Notes under the pieces: generated by a model | What the model was told of the DNA's origin: nothing | Databases searched by the model: none | Seen by the model: the letters and a program-made list of their open reading frames with translations, nothing else | In this document: piece by piece, positions 44,081 to 53,437 of the stretch | Layout: each line of letters opens with the position of its first letter | How positions within the stretch are numbered: the first letter of the stretch is position 1 | Made by a program: the position numbers and the translations under genes | NCBI GenBank assembly: GCA_020051075.1 | Contig: JAGVJP010000005.1 | Location: 18,663 to 82,662, forward strand | DNA length: 64,000 nt | Origin: Parachlamydiales bacterium | Lineage (GTDB): Bacteria; Chlamydiota; Chlamydiia; Chlamydiales; Parachlamydiaceae | Reading direction: 5' to 3'

Positions 44081-46159
44081 ATGACCTCACTTCATAAGCT
44101 ATTGATCCAGATCGAGCAGTCAAGTTCTTTTGAACAATTGGAGCCTTTAAAGAGCCCCGATGTATGGAAAAATCTCTCGCATGAAGAGCGTTTTCTCCTT
44201 GCACGGTTGCTTGTCATCCAAGGATCACATCAACTTTCTCAAGGCAGCCAGCAAGTCATTGAGAGTTTTGCAATAGCCCTTGATATTTCAAATAATCATG
44301 CAGACATTTTATTCCAACAAGCCCTGGCTTACGCTTCCTATAAAGACAATATTAGATGCCTGTACTTGGCTTCCTCAGCACTGCACTCCTGTTTACAGCA
44401 AAATCCCAATCATTTTTACGCTTGGTTTCTTCTCGGACAAGTGAAAACATTCTGCGGGCTCTTTGAAACCGATGTAAATCTCCTAAATGAAGCCAACGAC
44501 TGCTTTGAAAAGGCTTATCTTCAATTTGACGCTGATCAAACTTCGAAAGAGGAGTTCTTTTGGAAATGGGGACTTTGCCTCTTCACTTTAGGTAAAATGG
44601 CCGGCGAGCCTTGTGACATAAACCGGGCAAACGAGAAGTACTACCTCGCCTATGCGCTCGGCTTTCGGGTTCCGGAATTTTTAAACGACTATGGCGAAAG
44701 CTTTGCTCTTCTATCGTCTCTGCTTGCTAAATATGATTACATCAAAGAAGCTTTCCACCTATTCAATGAAGCGATCGCTCAAGATGATTCCTTTTTTGCA
44801 GGATGGTTAAATCGCGCTTGCACTCTAAGAACGATGTGCAGATTCGAATGGAATGACATCCTCCTCGAAGAGGCAGAGCTGAGTTTCATCAAAGCGAGCG
44901 AACTCAATCCAGAAGACCCGAACCTTTGGACGGAATGGGCCATCCATGAGGCAGCTCTCGCAAAAATCTCTCATGATCCAATGAGAATGAAGACTGCACA
45001 AAAGAAATTTGCTCAAGCTGAATTGCTTGATCCCCATCACGCCAATCCCCTCATTCTTAAAATTTGGGCTGAAGCCGACCTTTTTCTTGGAAAAGAGGAA
45101 GAGTCGTTGCAATTCCTACATGAAGCACGCAGTAAAATCATTAAAAGTTTAGAAATCTCCGCTGTTGACCCCGATGCATGGTTCATCTACGGCTCATGCC
45201 TCAATGAACTTGGCAATTACTTTACTGATGAAAGCTATTTCTACCAAGCGATAGAAAAATTTAAGTATGGCCTAACTCTTACTGATCAAAACGGTGCCTT
45301 ATGGTATGGATTAGCCCTGACCCATTTTCATCTTGCTGAAATAAGCGAAGACGAACTGTCTTATGAAAAGAGTATTAACTGCTTTTCTTTAGCTTTAGAA
45401 AACGGTATCCATGATTTTCCTGAGTTCTGGAATGACTATGCAGTCGCTTTGATGAAGCTGGGAGATTTAACGGAAAATGCTTCTTATGTTCAAACGGCTG
45501 TTGGGAAATTTGAAAAAATTTTTAATGCCTCTCCTTATGAAATTCATGTCGAAAACTGGGATCTTGAATGGGTCTTAAACTATGCATGCGCTTTTTTATT
45601 ATTAGGCGAACTCACTGAAAACCTGCAAGATCTGGAAAAAGCCATCCACCTTTCTATTCAAATTGTCCAGTTTGATTTAACTTACATACAAGCACGTTAT
45701 CAGCTTGGTATATCATTTGCCGCGTTAGGTGAAATGACCCAAGAAGTGGATTGCTTTCACAAAGCCATTGAACAATTTCAATCGATTTTAGATATCAACC
45801 CAGAAGATGATGTTGTTCATATTGATCAAGGGACGACATATATAAATCTAGGACTCTTAGTTCAGGATCCCCATTATCCAGAAAGAATTCAATCACTCCT
45901 TAAAAGTGCCGAGAGACATTTTTTGGAAGGGATGACATTAGGGAATGCCCTTGCTAACTACCTGCTTGCAGGCCTCTATTCCCTGCTCGAGCAGTATGAC
46001 CAAGCCATGTTTTATCTTGAACGGGCGGACAAGCTAGACGTCCTTCCAGATATTGAAGAGCTCTTACATGACGAATGGTTAGAGGGGTTGAGGCAGACTC
46101 CGGCGTTTAGATGTTTTATCGACGAACTCTCAAGCCAATACCCGACTGAAGAAAAATAG
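44081..46159 (+). CDS. Tetratricopeptide repeat protein
   Basis: 692 residues, almost wholly TPR-like helical hairpins: repeated patterns such as ADILFQQALAYASY, HFYAWFLLGQVKTF, DAWFIYGSCLNELGNY, ALWYGLALTHFHLAE and QARYQLGISFAALGEM, at intervals of about 35-45 residues over the full length. No signal peptide or membrane span. TPR proteins act as protein-binding scaffolds; type III secretion chaperones also use TPRs, but those are short, so a general scaffold is likelier. It stands alone between two family A elements. Confidence 0.85.
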   Translation: MTSLHKLLIQIEQSSSFEQLEPLKSPDVWKNLSHEERFLLARLLVIQGSHQLSQGSQQVIESFAIALDISNNHADILFQQALAYASYKDNIRCLYLASSALHSCLQQNPNHFYAWFLLGQVKTFCGLFETDVNLLNEANDCFEKAYLQFDADQTSKEEFFWKWGLCLFTLGKMAGEPCDINRANEKYYLAYALGFRVPEFLNDYGESFALLSSLLAKYDYIKEAFHLFNEAIAQDDSFFAGWLNRACTLRTMCRFEWNDILLEEAELSFIKASELNPEDPNLWTEWAIHEAALAKISHDPMRMKTAQKKFAQAELLDPHHANPLILKIWAEADLFLGKEEESLQFLHEARSKIIKSLEISAVDPDAWFIYGSCLNELGNYFTDESYFYQAIEKFKYGLTLTDQNGALWYGLALTHFHLAEISEDELSYEKSINCFSLALENGIHDFPEFWNDYAVALMKLGDLTENASYVQTAVGKFEKIFNASPYEIHVENWDLEWVLNYACAFLLLGELTENLQDLEKAIHLSIQIVQFDLTYIQARYQLGISFAALGEMTQEVDCFHKAIEQFQSILDINPEDDVVHIDQGTTYINLGLLVQDPHYPERIQSLLKSAERHFLEGMTLGNALANYLLAGLYSLLEQYDQAMFYLERADKLDVLPDIEELLHDEWLEGLRQTPAFRCFIDELSSQYPTEEK

Positions 46160-46177
46160 TCACGGATAAGCAAAAAG

Positions 46178-46359
46178 GACAAAACAGGATAGACAGGATG
46201 GGTAGGATCGCTTCGCGGCAGGATAGCAAGATAGGGAAGAGAGAAAATTAGGCACAATTAAGAGAAAAAATAAAAGAATAGATTTCATCCAATTTATCTT
46301 CCCTATCTTGCTATCCTGCCGCGAAGCGATCCTACCCATCCTGTCTATCCTGTTTTGTC
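46178..46359. repeat. Family A inverted-repeat element, copy 6, 62-bp perfect arms
   Basis: Arms 46178-46239 and 46298-46359 match perfectly over 62 bp, spacer 58 bases, with imperfect matching out to about 46163 and 46377. Private variants (GATGGGTAGGATCG; GGATAGCAAG with a missing GG) occur in both arms. The spacer is closely similar to copy 2 and to copy 1 reversed. It sits between the convergent TPR and 105-residue genes. Confidence 0.95.
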
Positions 46360-46439
46360 CCCTTTGTTTATCCTGTGTATCTTTGAGTAACTGGCATTGC
46401 CGGTCTTGGTTTATGTGTCTTGTGGCAAGGAAGTCAAAA

Positions 46440-46757
46440 TCATTTAACTAAGCGAATGTTCCGGCTGTTTGGAATGTGAAGGTCTTGTTCTTCATCAAGG
46501 ACAGTTTTTGCCTGGTGCAAAAGGAATGTGGCAAGTCCTTTATCACCCTGATAGGTCATTTCCACTTCCATCTCACCATCTTCTGCAGGCGGTCCGCAAG
46601 TAATCAACACATAACAAGAAGGATCCTTATCGATAACCTTTTGTAGTTCCTTGCGCCCTCTTTTGTCCATATAATCCCTTGGCTGGTTGTTAGTCAGATG
46701 TATTTTTCTTATTGCCACATTAGCCGATAGTCCAATTTTTACCAAGTAAGTTTTCAC
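46440..46757 (-). CDS. Hypothetical protein, 105 residues
   Basis: Not recognised. GTG start at 46757 without a clear SD, so the start is uncertain. The sequence (RDYMDKRGRKELQKVID, SCYVLITCGPPAEDGEMEVEM, DKGLATFLLHQAKTVLDEE) looks like a compact alpha/beta cytosolic protein. Divergent from the M20 hydrolase gene; no shared function can be claimed. Confidence 0.6.
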   Translation of the reverse strand: MKTYLVKIGLSANVAIRKIHLTNNQPRDYMDKRGRKELQKVIDKDPSCYVLITCGPPAEDGEMEVEMTYQGDKGLATFLLHQAKTVLDEEQDLHIPNSRNIRLVK

Positions 46758-46819
46758 GAAATTGCATTTTATTCACCAACCTGTCATAGAGTTCGATAAA
46801 CAGTAAATCCTGAAAAATT

Positions 46820-48046
46820 ATGTCTTCTTATACCAGCTCTCTCAATTGGATCTTTTCTCAAGAGTCCCAGCTTATTGAAAGATTGCATCAATGGGTAGGT
46901 ATCAACACCTATTCATTAAATTACACAGGATTGAATCGACTGCTTCAAGTTCTTCATGATGCCTTTAAACCTCTTGGAGGAACGTCTCAACTGATCTCTC
47001 TCCCTTCCTATCAGAAACTCACTCCCACGGGATTGCTTCAGAGCCATCCTTTAGGTCAGGCATTATCGATCAGGTCCCGTCCTTCTGCGCCAATTCAAAT
47101 TTTACTAGCCGGTCATTTAGACACTGTATTTTCTCCTTCCAGTCCATTTCAATCTTTGCAGCAGCAGGATAACCAGCGGTTAACCGGTCCTGGAGCCGCA
47201 GACATGAAAGGAGGGCTCGCGATTCTTCTCACCCTCCTCGAAGCACTGGAACGTTCCCCTCTCAAAGAATCGCTGGGATGGGAGGTATTGATCACTCCCG
47301 ATGAAGAAATTGGATCTCCTGGGTCAACACCTCTCTATCGTGAAGCGGCTCGACGCCATGATCTTGCTCTAATTTTTGAACCTGCATTTCCCGACGGAGC
47401 TTTCGTCGATGAGAGAAAAGGTTCATCCAATTTTACGATTGCCTATGTTGGACAATCAGCCCACGTTGGCCGTGATTTTGACAAGGGAAGAAGTGCTGTC
47501 ATTCCGCTGACACGTCTCATTTCTGAACTCCAAAGTTTACTGAATGGTGGAGAGATCACGGTTAATGTCGCAGACCTCTATAGCAACGGTCCAGTCAATA
47601 TCGTTGCAGACATCGCTTCATGCAGAATAAATATCCGCAGCTCTGATGGCGAAGCCTTAAGGAAAGCCTCTGAAATCATCCGTTCGGCAGCAGAACACTA
47701 TGCCCACGCTTCCGATGTAGAATGCCATTGCCATCAAGACTCATTTAGACTTCCTAAATCATTGGATGCAACATCAGAATTTCTTTTTAACGCCTATGGA
47801 CAGTGCGCCCAAGAGCTGCAGATCCCTTTTAACTGCCGCGCGACTGGAGGAGTCTGTGACGGAAATATCCTAGCAAACGCTGGACTTCCCACTCTAGATA
47901 CAGCAGGAGTTGTTGGAGGCGGCCTGCACACAGAAAACGAATATCTCCTTACCTCAAGCCTCACTGAAAGAGCCTCTCTTGCAGCATTATTCCTATTCAA
48001 ACTCGCATCTCGGGAGATCATCTTACCCAGTAAGGCAATACTATGA
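46820..48046 (+). CDS. M20 metallohydrolase, candidate succinylglutamate desuccinylase
   Basis: 408 residues, carboxypeptidase G2/ArgE/DapE superfamily. Dizinc ligands are visible: His/Asp in LLAGHLDTVFS, Asp in GPGAADMKGG, Glu-Glu in TPDEEIGS, the IFEPAFPDG acidic position and His in GGGLHTENEY. The KGSSNFTIAYVGQSAHVG lid segment is closest to carboxypeptidase G2, which cleaves N-acyl-glutamates. It overlaps the aminotransferase by 4 bases and heads the AST genes; AstE itself is not found, so it may release glutamate from N-succinylglutamate. That role is inferred from context. Confidence 0.85.
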   Translation: MSSYTSSLNWIFSQESQLIERLHQWVGINTYSLNYTGLNRLLQVLHDAFKPLGGTSQLISLPSYQKLTPTGLLQSHPLGQALSIRSRPSAPIQILLAGHLDTVFSPSSPFQSLQQQDNQRLTGPGAADMKGGLAILLTLLEALERSPLKESLGWEVLITPDEEIGSPGSTPLYREAARRHDLALIFEPAFPDGAFVDERKGSSNFTIAYVGQSAHVGRDFDKGRSAVIPLTRLISELQSLLNGGEITVNVADLYSNGPVNIVADIASCRINIRSSDGEALRKASEIIRSAAEHYAHASDVECHCHQDSFRLPKSLDATSEFLFNAYGQCAQELQIPFNCRATGGVCDGNILANAGLPTLDTAGVVGGGLHTENEYLLTSSLTERASLAALFLFKLASREIILPSKAIL

Positions 48047-49416
48047 ACATTTTCGATTCACTTGAAGTCAACCGATTTAAACAGGATCCTCGTGTAAGAG
48101 AAGGAAAGAAACTCTTGATCGAAGCACTCCAGGAACATCAAAAGCGATTAACACAAGTCAAGCCTCCGAAGGAAGAACTTTTGCAGTCCTATTACGACAC
48201 ACTAGCACTGTTTCATTCGATACGTGGAGGCAAACTCTATTACCCCTACTTAGGAAGCGGCTGGGGACATGGACCTCTTGTTGAACTTCTTGATGGCAGT
48301 GTAAAATACGATATGATCAGCGGTATCGGCCCCCACTTCTGGGGGCATAGCCACCCAGAGCTCACAGAAGTCGCCCTCGACGCAGCACTAGCTGATACAA
48401 TTATGCAGGGGCATCTTCAACAAAACCAAGATGCCTACACTCTATCGAATCTCCTCGTCAAGTCTTCGGGATTAGACCACTGCTTCCTATCATCTTCAGG
48501 TGCAATGGCCAATGAAAATGCCTTGAAATTGGCTTTTCATCGCCACTTCCCTGCCGACCGCATTTTAGCTTTCGATCATTGCTTCATGGGAAGAACGTTA
48601 GCCCTTGCGCAAATTACCGATAAGCCGAGCTTTCGGGAAGGACTGCCTTTGCATCTATCTGTCGATTATATCCCATTCTACCATGCGAATTATCCTGAAG
48701 AAAGCACAAAACTCTCTGTAAATACTCTAAAACAACATTTAAACCGCTATCCCAAACGCCATGCAGTGATGTGCTTTGAGCTTATACAAGGCGAAGGCGG
48801 ATTCAACGTCGGAACAAGAGACTACTTCGTTGCTCTAATGGAAGTGTTAAAAGAACACCAGGTGGCCATCTTTGTCGATGAAATCCAAACGTTTGGGAGA
48901 ACAACAGAACTTTTTGCCTATCAATATTTTGGCCTTGAAAGCTATGTCGACCTCGTCTCTATTGGCAAGCTATCGCAAGTCTGTGCGACCCTTTTTAAAA
49001 GTGATTATAAGCCCAAACCAGGCCTTCTCAGTCAGACTTTCACTAGCAGTTCCATCGCACTGAAAGCTAGCTGTTGGATTCTTCAACATCTGCTGTCCGA
49101 TCGATTCTTTGGTCCAGACGGCACTCTAGCAAGACTCCATGGTCGCTTTGTAGAACATTTCTCCAGAATAGAGACAGATGACTCCACCCTTGTGCAAGGA
49201 CCTTATGGAATCGGATCTATGATTGCTTTTACCCCTTTTGGAGGAGAACATAGCCAAGTGGAAAAATTTGTACAAAAACTTTTTGAAGCCGGAGTCATCT
49301 CTTTCGTCGCAGGAAGCCATCCGACACGCGTCCGGCTGTTGATACCAGCAGGTGTGATGACTCTTGACGATGTCGATGCTGTCATGCAAATTATTGAAAA
49401 GACATTAAAAACTTAA
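48043..49416 (+). CDS. Class III aminotransferase, candidate succinylornithine transaminase
   Basis: 457 residues, longer than AstC/ArgD (~400) because of a 70-residue N-terminal extension. PLP features: SSSGAMANENALKLAF (phosphate loop), FDHCFMGRTLA, FELIQGEGG, FVDEIQTFGRT (pyridine Asp) and the Schiff-base Lys in SIGKLSQVCA (~309). It resembles lysine/ornithine omega-aminotransferases. Position between the M20 hydrolase and astA suggests it converts N2-succinylornithine to the semialdehyde. Overlaps M20 by ATGA. Confidence 0.85.
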   Translation: MNIFDSLEVNRFKQDPRVREGKKLLIEALQEHQKRLTQVKPPKEELLQSYYDTLALFHSIRGGKLYYPYLGSGWGHGPLVELLDGSVKYDMISGIGPHFWGHSHPELTEVALDAALADTIMQGHLQQNQDAYTLSNLLVKSSGLDHCFLSSSGAMANENALKLAFHRHFPADRILAFDHCFMGRTLALAQITDKPSFREGLPLHLSVDYIPFYHANYPEESTKLSVNTLKQHLNRYPKRHAVMCFELIQGEGGFNVGTRDYFVALMEVLKEHQVAIFVDEIQTFGRTTELFAYQYFGLESYVDLVSIGKLSQVCATLFKSDYKPKPGLLSQTFTSSSIALKASCWILQHLLSDRFFGPDGTLARLHGRFVEHFSRIETDDSTLVQGPYGIGSMIAFTPFGGEHSQVEKFVQKLFEAGVISFVAGSHPTRVRLLIPAGVMTLDDVDAVMQIIEKTLKT

Positions 49417-49427
49417 GTTAAAAAACT

Positions 49428-50441
49428 ATGATTATCATACGCCCCATCACATGCAAAGACCTCGGCGCTTTCGCTGAATTCTCTTTTGAATCGCTCCTGG
49501 GAATAACCACTCTCCCAAGAGATCGGGAGAAGCTGCAGGAGAAGGTGCTCCATTCAGAGTCGTGTTTCTCTTCCCAAGTGAACACGCCTGGCCAAGAGGA
49601 GTACTATTTTGTCTTAGAAGACCTCACAACAGGGCGAATTGGAGGGGTTTGCGGCATCATGGCACAAAGCAGCCGCAATCTCACCTACTTCTACAAAATA
49701 GAAAACTCCCCCACTCAGGCCAAACATATTTCAGCTCCCAAAGAGATACAAATATTACGCGTCGTCACAAACCCCTGTCATTCCTCCGAAGTCTGCTCTC
49801 TCTACTTGCAGCCAACATTCCGTCATGGAGGACAGGGCCGCCTTCTTTCGTTGAGCCGGTTCCTCTTCATCGCCGCCCATCGGTCACGCTTCGAAAAGAA
49901 AATTATCGCAGAGATACGTGGATACATAGATCAACGGCAGATATCCCCCTTTTGGGACAACATCGGACGCCATTTTTGCAATCTCTCCTTTGTTGAGTTA
50001 ATGGCCCAGATTGACCTCGACCGCACCTTTGTTGCCGAGATCCTCCCCCAATATCCTATCTATATTCCTCTACTCCCACAGGAAGCCCAAGATGTGATTG
50101 GAAAAGCTCATGATAACTCAAAACCGGCTCTATCGATGCTCGCGCAAGAGAATTTCGAATATAACCACGAAGTCGATATCTTCGACGCCGGCCCCCATCT
50201 AGAGGCAGCAACTGCAAATATCCGCACGATTAAAAATAGCTGCGTCATCACTATCCGTCTGACCAAAGATCTCCTTTCAGAAGAAAATGAATACCTCATC
50301 GGGAATGAGCGGTTAGATTTTAGATGTTGCTATGGCAAGCTGCAATTCACCTCTAAAAAAGAGGCGCTGATCAATGAAAAAGTTGCAGAAGCTCTCCATG
50401 TTGAAGATGGGGATTCCATCCGTTTTATTACTGTTCACTGA
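49428..50441 (+). CDS. astA: Arginine N-succinyltransferase
   Basis: 337 residues (family ~340). GNAT-related enzyme using succinyl-CoA on L-arginine, step 1 of the AST pathway. IRPITCKDLGAFAEF at the start, EVCSLYLQPTFRHGG-GRLLSLSRFLF and AEIRGYIDQ...SPFWDNIGRHFC are distinctive family blocks. It starts 11 bases after the aminotransferase and is followed within 9 bases by astD. Confidence 0.95.
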   Translation: MIIIRPITCKDLGAFAEFSFESLLGITTLPRDREKLQEKVLHSESCFSSQVNTPGQEEYYFVLEDLTTGRIGGVCGIMAQSSRNLTYFYKIENSPTQAKHISAPKEIQILRVVTNPCHSSEVCSLYLQPTFRHGGQGRLLSLSRFLFIAAHRSRFEKKIIAEIRGYIDQRQISPFWDNIGRHFCNLSFVELMAQIDLDRTFVAEILPQYPIYIPLLPQEAQDVIGKAHDNSKPALSMLAQENFEYNHEVDIFDAGPHLEAATANIRTIKNSCVITIRLTKDLLSEENEYLIGNERLDFRCCYGKLQFTSKKEALINEKVAEALHVEDGDSIRFITVH

Positions 50442-50450
50442 GGTTAAAGA

Positions 50451-51872
50451 ATGAATCATTCACAACTATTCCAATCGATAAATCCCGCTGATGGAACCAT
50501 CGTCTGGGAAGGATGTGAAGCCTCTTCGACAGCTGTCGACCAAGCTGTGCAGTATGCCGCAGCAGCGTCCGCCAGCTGGTCTTGCCTTTCTATCAATGAA
50601 AGGAGTGCTTACTTCATTGGGTTTGAAGATAAGCTCAAAGAGAAGAAGCAGTTCCTCGCCGAAGTGATCTCAAAAGAAACCGGAAAGCCTCTCTGGGAGT
50701 CTCGAAACGAAGTCAACGCCATGATAGCGAAAATTCCATTATCACTTGAAGCTTATGGAGCCCGCTGTGCTGGGATTATCCATCGGCAGGAAGAGACCTA
50801 TTCCATCACCCGCCATCGCCCTCATGGCGTTGTCGCTGTCATGGGACCATTTAATTTCCCCGGTCATCTGCCGAATGGACATATCGTTCCTGCCTTATTG
50901 GCGGGTAATACCATTGTATTTAAACCAAGCGAACTCACCCCTTGGATGGGAGAAGAAATGGTCCGCTGTTGGCATGAGGCCGGACTCCCCCCTGGAGTAC
51001 TTAACCTCATCCAAGGAGGACGCTCAACCGGGCAAGCCCTCGCCAGCCATCCTGCCATCCAAGGGCTCTTTTTCACAGGAAGCTATTCGACAGGAAAGTC
51101 TTTAACAGCATTATTTGCCAACATGCCTGGGAAAATCTTAGCTCTTGAAATGGGGGGGAACAATCCTCTGGTGATCGGGAGGATTAGCGACTGGGACGCC
51201 GCAGTCGACCTAACAATAGAATCGGCTTTTTTGACATCAGGGCAACGCTGCACCTGCGCCAGGCGATTGATTGTTCCACGGTCAAAAGAAGGCGATTTCT
51301 TTATTGATAAGTTAACAGACCAAACAAAAAAAATCACCATTGGTACCTACACGGATGATCCAGAACCTTACATGGGTCCCGTCATCACTGAAAAGCAGGC
51401 ATTGAACCTGATTGAAGAGCAAAGGAAGCTTGTCGAAAAAGGGGGACGTGCAATCTTAGAGATGAGGCAATTGAAAAAGGGGACTGGATTGGTCACACCA
51501 AGTTTAATCGACGTCACTGCAATGAAAGAGCGCATCGATGAAGAATTTTTTGGACCCTTGCTCCAAATCATCCGCGTCAATGATTTCGCTGAAGCGATTG
51601 CAGAGGCTAACAATACAAAATATGGATTGTCTGCCGCCCTTTTCAGCGACAGCCATGATGAATACAGTTTATTCTATCAATCGGTGAAAGCCGGGGTGAT
51701 CAACTGGAATACCCCGCTCACTGGAGCCACCAGCGCAGCCCCTTTCGGAGGGGTCAAATGCAGTGGAAATCATCGCCCCAGTGCCTTCTATGCAGCCGAT
51801 TATTGCGCATACCCCGTCGCCTCAATGGAGCGTCCGACTCTCAGCAAAGATAGCAAGACAAAAAGGACCTAA
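50451..51872 (+). CDS. astD: N-succinylglutamate 5-semialdehyde dehydrogenase
   Basis: 473 residues, aldehyde dehydrogenase superfamily, step 4 of AST. GPFNFPGHLPNGHIVPAL, FKPSELTPWMGE, catalytic Glu in LALEMGGNNP and catalytic Cys in TSGQRCTCARRL are present. The FNFPGHLPNGHIVPALLAG block is AstD-specific among ALDHs. A GAGGTT site precedes the ATG. A hairpin overlaps its stop. Confidence 0.95.
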   Translation: MNHSQLFQSINPADGTIVWEGCEASSTAVDQAVQYAAAASASWSCLSINERSAYFIGFEDKLKEKKQFLAEVISKETGKPLWESRNEVNAMIAKIPLSLEAYGARCAGIIHRQEETYSITRHRPHGVVAVMGPFNFPGHLPNGHIVPALLAGNTIVFKPSELTPWMGEEMVRCWHEAGLPPGVLNLIQGGRSTGQALASHPAIQGLFFTGSYSTGKSLTALFANMPGKILALEMGGNNPLVIGRISDWDAAVDLTIESAFLTSGQRCTCARRLIVPRSKEGDFFIDKLTDQTKKITIGTYTDDPEPYMGPVITEKQALNLIEEQRKLVEKGGRAILEMRQLKKGTGLVTPSLIDVTAMKERIDEEFFGPLLQIIRVNDFAEAIAEANNTKYGLSAALFSDSHDEYSLFYQSVKAGVINWNTPLTGATSAAPFGGVKCSGNHRPSAFYAADYCAYPVASMERPTLSKDSKTKRT

Positions 51873-51885
51873 AAAGGTCCCTTCT
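51865..51885 (+). terminator. Weak hairpin terminator after astD
   Basis: GGACC (51865-51869) pairs with GGTCC (51876-51880) around TAAAAA, followed by CTTCT. The astD TAA lies in the loop. Stem is only 5 bp and the tail is not a pure T-run, so termination would be partial. Confidence 0.4.
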
Positions 51886-52032
51886 ATTGAGATGACGTAT
51901 GCACATCATTAAGTTCTTATTTCATGTTTAACCTGGTATTATTCCCCAATCGAAACCCCATACGATGATTTCCGCATTATTCATTGATCATAAAAGCGCA
52001 ATAATAGCCCCTGCAGAATTACAGAAAATGGG

Positions 52033-52062
52033 TTGACTTTTCTGCTGATCGCATGATAGGAT
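52033..52062 (+). promoter_or_regulatory. Possible promoter of the inserted membrane protein gene
   Basis: TTGACT (52033-52038), 18-base spacer, TAGGAT (52057-52062), 37 bases before the ATG at 52100. It suggests the inserted gene is transcribed separately from astA-astD. Confidence 0.5.
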
Positions 52063-52099
52063 TCCTGACTGCAACTTAAAACTAATTTTAAGGATTCAT

Positions 52100-53335
52100 A
52101 TGGTTAAAGTACATCTTCCTAGTTCAGTGCAAGACGGAATAAAAATTGAGTTAATTCAACCACAGACGCCTCCTCCAAGCTGGAGCTCTTTAGCCAAACT
52201 TTTTTTCACAGACCTTTTCGCTACTCCTGTTGAGATGTGCCAAAATGTATTTGTACACGTCGTGGAACGCGGACCTGTAGGAACTTTGCAGGGATTCTGT
52301 CAAATACTCAGAAAACACCCTATAGATACTGTTTCTCTTGTCGCTTCAATCTCTCTTAGCTTGGACCCAACTATCGCTCAGAATGTTTTGGTGCCTGTGG
52401 CGCTTACAACTACCCGTGCTGTGCGCAATAGTCAGATGTTCATCGACATGGCGAAGGCGTTCGACGATAAAACGTCAATAGGAAGTGGAATTAAATTGGG
52501 CTGTTATGCAGTCGTTGTTTATTTTGCTATTGATTTTGTTTGCTCAGTTCCTGGCGCAGCAGGTTATGAATGGAATGCCCTTGTTGAAGCAAAAGAGGCA
52601 TATTCGGGCGATGTTTGCGATGCACCATTGAGTCATAACATAAGAAACGTCGTCCAATGCCTCCTTGACCGACATCCATTTAAATTATGTCATCAATTCA
52701 AAACTGATGACTTGGAACTCGATCATCAAGAGTTCACTCAGCACCAATCTGGAGCTCTTTCTTCTGTTGAATTTAAAGGCGAAAAAGTTTGTTTTTTAAC
52801 TGCACAAGATCCGCAAGGACCTGTCACTAAAACGTGTTTTCCCAAAATCACCGATTATAAGGACCGAATAACTGAGTTGGTACCCAATTTGACATTGGAA
52901 CGTGCTCGAGATGGTTTAGCACAAGGTACAACTGTTATCCATGTAGCAATGGGTAAAATACTAAATGAGGCTGAACTGATGTATGAACAGGTTAGAGCTC
53001 TTTCTAAGTTTTTTCAGCTCAATGATATTGGAAATTGGAGACCTGCACCATCGAGATGTGGGACATTTATTGAAACAGCGAGCACAACCAACCTCCCAAA
53101 TCATGCGGTGTGCCTCCTCACTGCGCTTGATCGAAATGGCCCGGTCACTCAAACATGTTTCAATCCAGACAATCCTTCTCAGGTCGTTGTTAAACCAATT
53201 GAAGGGATTGAAATGGATTTTCCAGACGACAAACCCGTGTCTTTGTTCATCAAAAATCCCAAATTACTTGGCCTTAATCCTTCCGCAGACTCTTCTTCAG
53301 ATGGTTCCAAGGAATGTGATTGTACCTGTGAATGA
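52100..53335 (+). CDS. Orphan protein with internal repeat, inserted in the AST operon
   Basis: 411 residues, not recognised. An AAGGA site precedes the ATG. Hydrophobic stretches at ~76-105 and a clear one at ~132-155 (LGCYAVVVYFAIDFVCSV) suggest membrane insertion. Two 18-residue copies of VC-LTA-D--GPVT-TCF lie at residues 230-247 and 337-354, about 107 residues apart, so the C-terminal half is a tandem duplication with paired Cys. The tail ends ECDCTCE. It separates astD from astB and shows no enzyme motif. Confidence 0.72.
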   Translation: MVKVHLPSSVQDGIKIELIQPQTPPPSWSSLAKLFFTDLFATPVEMCQNVFVHVVERGPVGTLQGFCQILRKHPIDTVSLVASISLSLDPTIAQNVLVPVALTTTRAVRNSQMFIDMAKAFDDKTSIGSGIKLGCYAVVVYFAIDFVCSVPGAAGYEWNALVEAKEAYSGDVCDAPLSHNIRNVVQCLLDRHPFKLCHQFKTDDLELDHQEFTQHQSGALSSVEFKGEKVCFLTAQDPQGPVTKTCFPKITDYKDRITELVPNLTLERARDGLAQGTTVIHVAMGKILNEAELMYEQVRALSKFFQLNDIGNWRPAPSRCGTFIETASTTNLPNHAVCLLTALDRNGPVTQTCFNPDNPSQVVVKPIEGIEMDFPDDKPVSLFIKNPKLLGLNPSADSSSDGSKECDCTCE

Positions 53336-53437
53336 AGAGCCCGTCTATCTTGAGCTGCTTCTCTGTCAATTTTCATAGGACAAAATCTGTTATTTCTGCT
53401 AGATTCAGCTCAATTGACCTAAGATAGGCAGGGATGC

